From NCBI GenBank assembly GCA_030272585.1, contig BSYQ01000005.1:868001-932000 (forward strand): DNA of 64,000 nucleotides, read 5' to 3'. Both the position numbers and the translations under genes were made by a program. Below are positions 59,709 to 64,000 of the stretch, piece after piece. Below the pieces are notes generated by a model. The model worked only from the letters and a program-made list of their open reading frames with translations, had not been told where the DNA came from and did not search any database. Source of the stretch: Bryopsis sp. KO-2023. Its lineage: Eukaryota; Chlorophyta; Ulvophyceae; Bryopsidales; Bryopsidaceae. The first letter of the stretch is position 1. The number at the start of each line of letters is the position of its first letter.

Positions 59709-60133
59709 GCGCGTTCAAAATTCCAATTAATGGTTGGTTCGATTCTCATAAAATTTGTTTGTACAAATCATGTTCGCTAATCCACTCGTGGCTGGCCTCC
59801 GTTTTTCCTCCGTATTTTCTTGCCTTTGCTTCTGAGGTTTATTATATGAGAGAAGTATAGCCCTCTCCCTTGGTGAACCTAGTTCTGGACTGTGGCAATT
59901 CTGGGGGGAGGAGTGGAGTTTGGATGGATGGCAAATGTTGTCTTTTCCAATGCATCAGATTTGTCAGAGAAAATCTCAAACCATCCAATCAAAGCCCGAG
60001 GGACACAACGTGCACGGGCGACGACCCATTATATAAGTATTTTTATATTTGTGATGCTCTCATCCACTCCTCTCAGATGGAAGGCCAAATCATCCCCTCA
60101 TGGCGGAGGGCAATCTACGCATTGTTGAGATGA
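51214..60133 (+). CDS. Secreted Lys/Glu-rich and Pro-rich protein gene, split by a CACTA element
   Basis: Exon 1 is 51214-51694. It encodes a signal peptide (RKTLFVVVAVAALIVADVDS) and a highly charged KKEPRSG/REKEKENEK region with an NGDGNGNGNG stretch and an Arg run. Exon 2 starts at 52329, is cut at 52620 by the transposon, and resumes at 56277-56770. Further exons are 57142-57276, 57611-57732 and 58379-58468. A possible last exon, 60077-60133, ends in TGA. All junctions keep phase. The reunited exon 2 runs from APAPAPD into PPFPPGPPFPPG repeats, then PPSPPPGPPPSPPPS, then a folded-looking part (SEQLGFAVRSGDFTEVAKVL). The C-terminal part has paired Cys (CDSCSPVDSTVCASCW). Hydroxyproline-rich cell-wall or matrix proteins are the nearest analogy; no family was recognised. 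As it stands the allele is probably non-functional unless the element is spliced out. Confidence 0.6.
52329..52620 (+). CDS. Exon 2 of the secreted gene, part before the transposon
   Basis: Opens after GCGATTGCAG, in phase with exon 1. Reads SSFSGGNEEGITGQPRKAEK through PSAPSPPSASAPAPAP and is cut inside an Asp codon at the TGA target duplication (52618-52620). Confidence 0.65.
52640..53060. repeat. Left subterminal array of the CACTA element
   Basis: About 115-bp units repeat three to four times: ACTTTCATCCACACTCGTGC, ACACTCAGTGTACACTCG, CCATCGACACTCAACAACAC. They alternate GTGAACAC and CTGAAACC variants. CACTCG/CGAGTG-type words are shared with the right end. Confidence 0.75.
53447..53649. 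repeat. GTTTCC/GGAAAC-word cluster bounded by 15-bp direct repeats
   Basis: GTCGTCGGAATGTTT occurs at 53447-53461 and 53635-53649. Between them GTTTCC, GGAAAC and CCAGGGAAAC words repeat in both orientations. It lies within the CACTA element. Confidence 0.55.
55117..55659 (+). pseudogene. Captured PDZ (CtpA-like) plus Sel1-repeat (HRD3/SEL1L-like) exons
   Basis: Exons about 55117-55225 and 55313-55368 encode AGDALLAVDGVPTLKLTPYE, AGEKLQGIAGTE, then VGLTLKTRSEPPRDVVLKR. This matches the PDZ domain of carboxyl-terminal processing proteases (GD.LLAIDG, A...LQG..G..V.LT). The next exon, 55503-55659, joins in phase and encodes AEAEDAGAMSHLGHMYANGL, GVEQNNKTALKWFEKGAGEG and HPNGYYGLG, a Sel1 repeat as in HRD3/SEL1L. 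A TAA at 55657-55659 replaces the expected Tyr, after which homology continues (MYLAGYGVKKDLQKAL) to a second stop. The two halves come from unrelated families, so this is a chimera carried inside the CACTA element. Confidence 0.65.
56080..56255. repeat. Right subterminal foldback of the CACTA element
   Basis: A long inverted repeat of about 120 bp centred near 56180: TACACTCGATGTCAACGAGT on the left is mirrored by ACTCGTTGACATCGAGTGTA on the right. GTGTACACTCG words are shared with the left end. Confidence 0.8.
56277..56770 (+). CDS. Exon 2 of the secreted gene, part after the transposon
   Basis: Frame resumes directly after the TGA duplication as PPFPPGPPFPPGPP, continues into PPSPPPGPPPSPPPS and ends GFRFSPD before a GTAATG donor in phase 1. 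It is in frame with 52329-52620 once the element is removed. Confidence 0.7.
58469..60076. other. Long intron or 3' flank, with a (GA)n run
   Basis: No further exon was recognised. G runs occur near 59140 and 59250, and (GA)18 is at about 59670-59705. It may be the last intron of the secreted gene. Confidence 0.4.
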
Positions 60134-61655
60134 TAACCAGGTGGGGCCACCCTGGATTCCCCCCTCCAGTTTCAAGAAAAAGGTCTGGATTGGATGAACG
60201 ATTGGCTTCCCCAGACGCCTCTTGACGTCTCAGGAGAGCTGGGGACTGTCCATTTTGGCATCTGTAAAGATAAAAGATAGACAAAAGGAGTGGTTATGTA
60301 CGATCCCCCAGCATTGCAATGGCGTTTAGCAACAAAGAGCGTAAAGACTTACGATGGCACGTGCGCCTGCTCGACTCAGGTTCACTATTGCTTACTCGTT
60401 CCCCCTTGCCACGTGGGCCAGGGCTAAAGGTAGCACACGTATAATGTGAGTTGCATGCCGTCGTTTCCCAGAGTCCGCCACTTTTCTCAAGCCTGGCAGT
60501 AACCCACAGAACAACTCGAAGGAGGAAGGTGGAAGAAGACTCCATGCTCAGGAACAACTGTCAAATGCCTCCCCAGTCTGCAGGCTACAGGAAGCGCCAG
60601 CCCTGCATGTCTCGCTCGACTTCTACTTACATAAAACGAAAGAGGTTTGACAGATGGCCGTGAAAAGGGTAGGCGAGCTAAAAGAATTCGAACCCAGTCG
60701 CTCCCTCGCGAAGCCTCCAGCTCTCGCAACGCATGCATGTCCGTAACATGCCCGACACGAAATTACATCGCAAAAATTCGTTCACTTGCAAGTTGCAACC
60801 CACTTGCAGCCCTCATTTGCACGCAAATGATACAGCCAGTGGCCACTTGCGTGCAAGTCTGTCGCAAGCGACACGAGCACTTGCAGAGTCATTTGCATGC
60901 AAGTGCACTTGCCTGTGTCCTGGAGAGGGCCATGACCACAACGAAAGGGGATTTGGAAAAAGGCGTGTTTCAGCATCACCCAGGTCTCATTTTTGTTTCG
61001 TTGGAGTGCACCTGGAGTGTATGTTGCTGCTTCCTTTTTTTGATTTTTCGTGTGGGGGTGTGGGCGTCTTTTGGTACTTTGATTATAAGAAGCATCGATG
61101 TATTGGAGCCGCCATTAAGGTATCCATATTAAAAATCGAGCTCTCCAATGGTCCCAAAAGAAATAGCAGATGTCATATAAGAAACTAACCTACTACACGT
61201 GTTTGCTTTTTTTTTCTCCTGGATGACGCCGGCACCATTTTTATCGATTCAATGCACACAGGTGACACCACCTTATGTTGGTTCAATAGCGATTCGTTTG
61301 GCAATTTTGCCTTGCATTGTTCCCCTTGCAGCCTGCGTCCAGATTCCCATCAAAACTCGGAATTTTTCAACAAGTGTGCTCCCACAGTTCTACTTTGGTT
61401 TCTTTCTCACCTCTCCAGAATTTTCCCACCTTAGAAAACCACCCACAAAAAAAAATCGTAATTTGATTTAAAAAAAAACACTCAAGAAAAACCTGAATAT
61501 TCCTCGTGAAATGAGGGGCCCTCCTGTCCACAAGGAAGACGACAAGTCTCTCCCTCAAATCAACAGTCGAGGATACGCTCCGCTGTCTCACCAGCCAAAC
61601 GAACAAGAGGCAACGAACCGCGGCACCCAATCGCCTCTCCGTTCGCTCAGCAACA
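60134..61655. other. Intergenic with a decayed repeat cluster
   Basis: Contains a T-arm-like box on minus (GGTTCGAATTC, 60685-60695), followed by a cluster of TTGCA words (60780-60920). In the cluster TTTGCACGCAAATGA and TCATTTGCATGCAAG face each other. No gene found until the protease homologue. Confidence 0.4.
60780..60920. repeat. ACTTGCA-word foldback cluster
   Basis: About ten ACTTGCA or TTTGCA words in both orientations within 140 bp. Element ends and TSD were not resolved. It resembles the other word-saturated elements. Confidence 0.55.
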
Positions 61656-63834
61656 ATGGTCAGCACCACCCCTAGCCTGTCCAAAATCCTCCTTCTCTCG
61701 GCATTGCTGTGCGGCTGCCTAATCGGTGAGCGACGGAAGGTTTTGTTGCCGATCGATCGATTATCGTAATGGAGATGAAGCTTGCTTGCTGGGGGTGTGG
61801 ATAGTGCTCGATCCTTATTTTGACTTGCGAGACTGGCCGCGCAGTTTTCCATATCTATGGCTAGAATTTTGAAAAGAATCGGGTCGGGCGATCGTTAAGT
61901 TGTGGCGGGCGATGCGGGTTGAGCCACGGAAGTTTGTTTTTGAACATTCTCGGAACGGTTTAGTATAGCCACGGGGACGTAGAGAGTCGATCGTTGGTGG
62001 CGTTTTTAAGCCTTAGGAACGTTCGCGCCGCCGTGTACGTTACGTGTGGAAAGAGAATTCCACGAGACGGGGATCGCATGCTGCGGGCTCCACGATCGCG
62101 TTCCATCTGCTGGGAAATTGTATCTGAATTCTACCCGCAAGGGAAAACATGGTGCTGGAGCAAGGTCATGGTTACTGCTGGGATCATCAGCACCTTTTTT
62201 CACTGTCATATCCTCATGACTGGTTAATTGAATCTGTGTGTGAGTGTGTGCCAGGGACTGTGGTTTGCCAAGGCCATAAAGATGACGACGAGGATGAATG
62301 CAAACCGGGAATGAGCTTGGCAGAAACATCCCCAAAGCATTCACAAGTGAGGGCAGGGAAATGGAAGCATTCATGTAGATGTATATACGAGTTCCGCCAC
62401 TTTTCTGTTGCGATTGGGTTTCCTGATCGGACATCGAACTCTCCCAGCCCCCCCCCCCCTTCTTTCCTGCCAACCAAAAAAAGGATGAAACCCTGCACAA
62501 GCCACTGCACTTTTTCACCACGAAAATAGATGGATGTGTTGGATACATTGTACACTAGCCAATTGTGTGAAGCATTGCCTTTTTCTTCTTAAAAAATAAG
62601 GCAGGCATACTTTGGTGCATGTTTTCATAGCCCATCTTGGGGATGCCAATTCGATTGCTCCAAATTCAGGTTGCTGTGGATGTTTTGCACGATCGATACC
62701 CCTACTTGGTGTCCTTGCAAAGGGCTTTCAGCGACCAGACTTTCTGCGTGGGAGTTTTGATCAGGAAAGACCTCGTGTTGACCTCAGCCAGCTGTTTCAG
62801 CACCGGGGACTTGGTGCCTAACCTCCACATCGGTACAACCAACATCCGGGATGCGGGTGAAGGCGAGGTAATGCATTTTCAATGAAAAAAACAATAAGTG
62901 GAGTTTTTTCTTGAATTTGGAATTACCAGATGAGTGCAGTGTTTTTTGGAGCATTTGGACTTATCAATCTGCCACGCAGACAGGTGGTGCAATTTTTTTC
63001 ATTTTTTTTCCTGGATCCAAGCGACTATTTTTTCCACATTTTTCATTTTTATGTCATTTTTAGTGTGCTGAGCAAATGTGGTGTTGTTCAAATCCCCACA
63101 GAAGCGGACTGCCTGCCGGGTCATGATCCACAAGAATTTTCAGGATGATAAGATCTTTCTGGGATACGACATTGCCCTCATTCAACTGGACCAGGATTCC
63201 ACAATTGAGCCAGTCAAGCTGGACAGGGATGCTGGAACTCCACCAGCAGAGCACCCCATCACCATGGGATGGTACTTGAACGAAAACAGGTTCAATCCAC
63301 AGCACCTGCAACACGTATCGATGGATACGATCCCGCCCAGTGAATGCTCCGAGAAGCTGGATGCGTTCCTCCCGGATCTGGACACAAACCTCTCCGATCA
63401 AATGGACATGGATAAACTCGTGTGTGTCGAGTTCGATGGCCAGCAGTGCCGTGAAGGTGGGAGAAGTTTACAGGGAATTCACCACCTTTATTAAGGATAG
63501 TTGCTGGCACACTCCTTTGCAACAACAAAACAATATTCACGAAAATCTGTGTTTTTTGGCCATGGTGCTACCTCAGCGAGTGATTTAATCGGATTGGGTG
63601 TGTGTGTGTGTGTGTTTTAAAACAGGGGATGGTGGGGCACCGCTAATTAAGCCTGGGGATGGCTGTGGGGAGAACGATGTGCTGTTAGGGATGCTGTCTT
63701 TTGGACCGCAGTGCCAGAGCCCTGATATTTACACCAGGGTGTCTGCCTATCTGGACTGGATCGATAATTTCGATGGCGAGGAAACTTCTATGTTCACCGA
63801 CCCAGACTGCGAAAGAGATCCCCCAGCCAAGTGA
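61656..63834 (+). CDS. Secreted trypsin-fold serine protease homologue, catalytically dead
   Basis: Four exons in phase: 61656-61739, 62670-62867, 63102-63456 and 63626-63834 (TGA), giving 281 residues. The signal peptide is KILLLSALLCGCLIG. The S1 fold is clear: YPYLVSLQ, TFCVGVLIRKDLVLTSASCF, GYDIALIQLDQ, CREGDGGAPLIKPG, VLLGMLSFGPQC, and DIYTRVSAYLDWI as the closing helix. The usual LTAAHC reads LTSASC (His57 replaced by Ser) and GDSGGP reads GDGGAP (Ser195 replaced by Gly); Asp102 is kept. It should bind but not cleave. Inactive S1 homologues elsewhere act as cofactors or inhibitors (arthropod SPHs, oomycete glucanase inhibitor proteins); the role here is unknown. The donor at 61739 (AAG|GTTTTG) was preferred over GTGAGC at 61726 because only it keeps phase. 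Confidence 0.8.
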
Positions 63835-64000
63835 AAAAAAACCAAAAAAAGGGGGGGAAGAAATCTGCTATGCTATGCTTTTTTTTTTTTTCTTCTTTTT
63901 TTTTTTTTGGTTTATCCCTGCAACGATGCGTTGATGTTTTTGCCGTTCGGATCTGAGGCTTTTTGACATTTTGTATTTCACAATTTTTTGAAATTATATT

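Overview
This is nuclear eukaryotic DNA: coding sequence is cut into short exons with GT-AG introns, and repeats make up much of the middle. A green-lineage host, perhaps a streptophyte alga, is the best guess. The U2 snRNA begins ATACCTTTCTCGGCC as in land plants, there is a DUF3700/TSJT1-type protein, and one secreted protein has PPPSPP-type proline modules. The NEK kinase resembles ciliary NEKs, which would fit a lineage with motile cells. The lineage call is inference; only exon-intron structure and domain matches are seen directly.

Left part (1-25.8 kb), mostly host genes. A SAC1-like phosphoinositide phosphatase runs leftward out of the window (minus, ATG at 1663). A DUF3700 protein follows on plus (about 2866-3962). 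A membrane-anchored PP2C phosphatase in four coding exons lies at 8265-11150. A very A/T-tract-rich gene-free stretch occupies 11.2-19.4 kb. A NEK-family kinase of about 850 residues with a myristoylation-type MGCG start spans 19406-23786. A U2 snRNA gene is on minus (25330-25138), and a perfect 60-bp inverted repeat forming a 196-nt hairpin lies just upstream of it.

Middle part (26-51 kb), a graveyard of mobile elements. I could define many by their ends and target-site duplications (TSDs). There are three 465-bp copies of one terminal-inverted-repeat (TIR) element, each with an 8-bp TSD and an internal tRNA-like module. A 1025-bp element of GATCGG words carries two inverted tRNA-like modules. 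A 379-bp element of CTGTGC words is nested in a TA-flanked Tc1/mariner-like element. Two small CAGAGTTGTGC elements are present, one inside a truncated LINE. A Ty3-type integrase remnant and a 0.57-kb long direct repeat are also here. A broken cyclin-dependent-kinase-like gene lies at 50002-48207 (minus).

Right part (51-64 kb). A gene for a secreted Lys/Glu-rich and Pro-rich protein (51214 to about 58468, perhaps 60133) is split inside exon 2 by a 3653-bp CACTA-type transposon (52621-56273). That element has 13-bp CACTAGGAAAAAA termini, a TGA 3-bp TSD and subterminal repeat arrays. It contains gene-like fragments: PDZ-domain exons like those of C-terminal processing proteases, spliced in phase to a Sel1-repeat exon with a premature stop. 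Removing the element and one TSD copy restores the host reading frame. The last gene (61656-63834) encodes a secreted trypsin-fold protein that has lost catalytic His and Ser.

The most novel-looking pattern is that most of the non-autonomous elements are each saturated with one private short near-palindromic word (CCGTAAC, GATCGG, CTGTGC, CGTTAAC, CACTCG), and several also carry tRNA-like promoter boxes.
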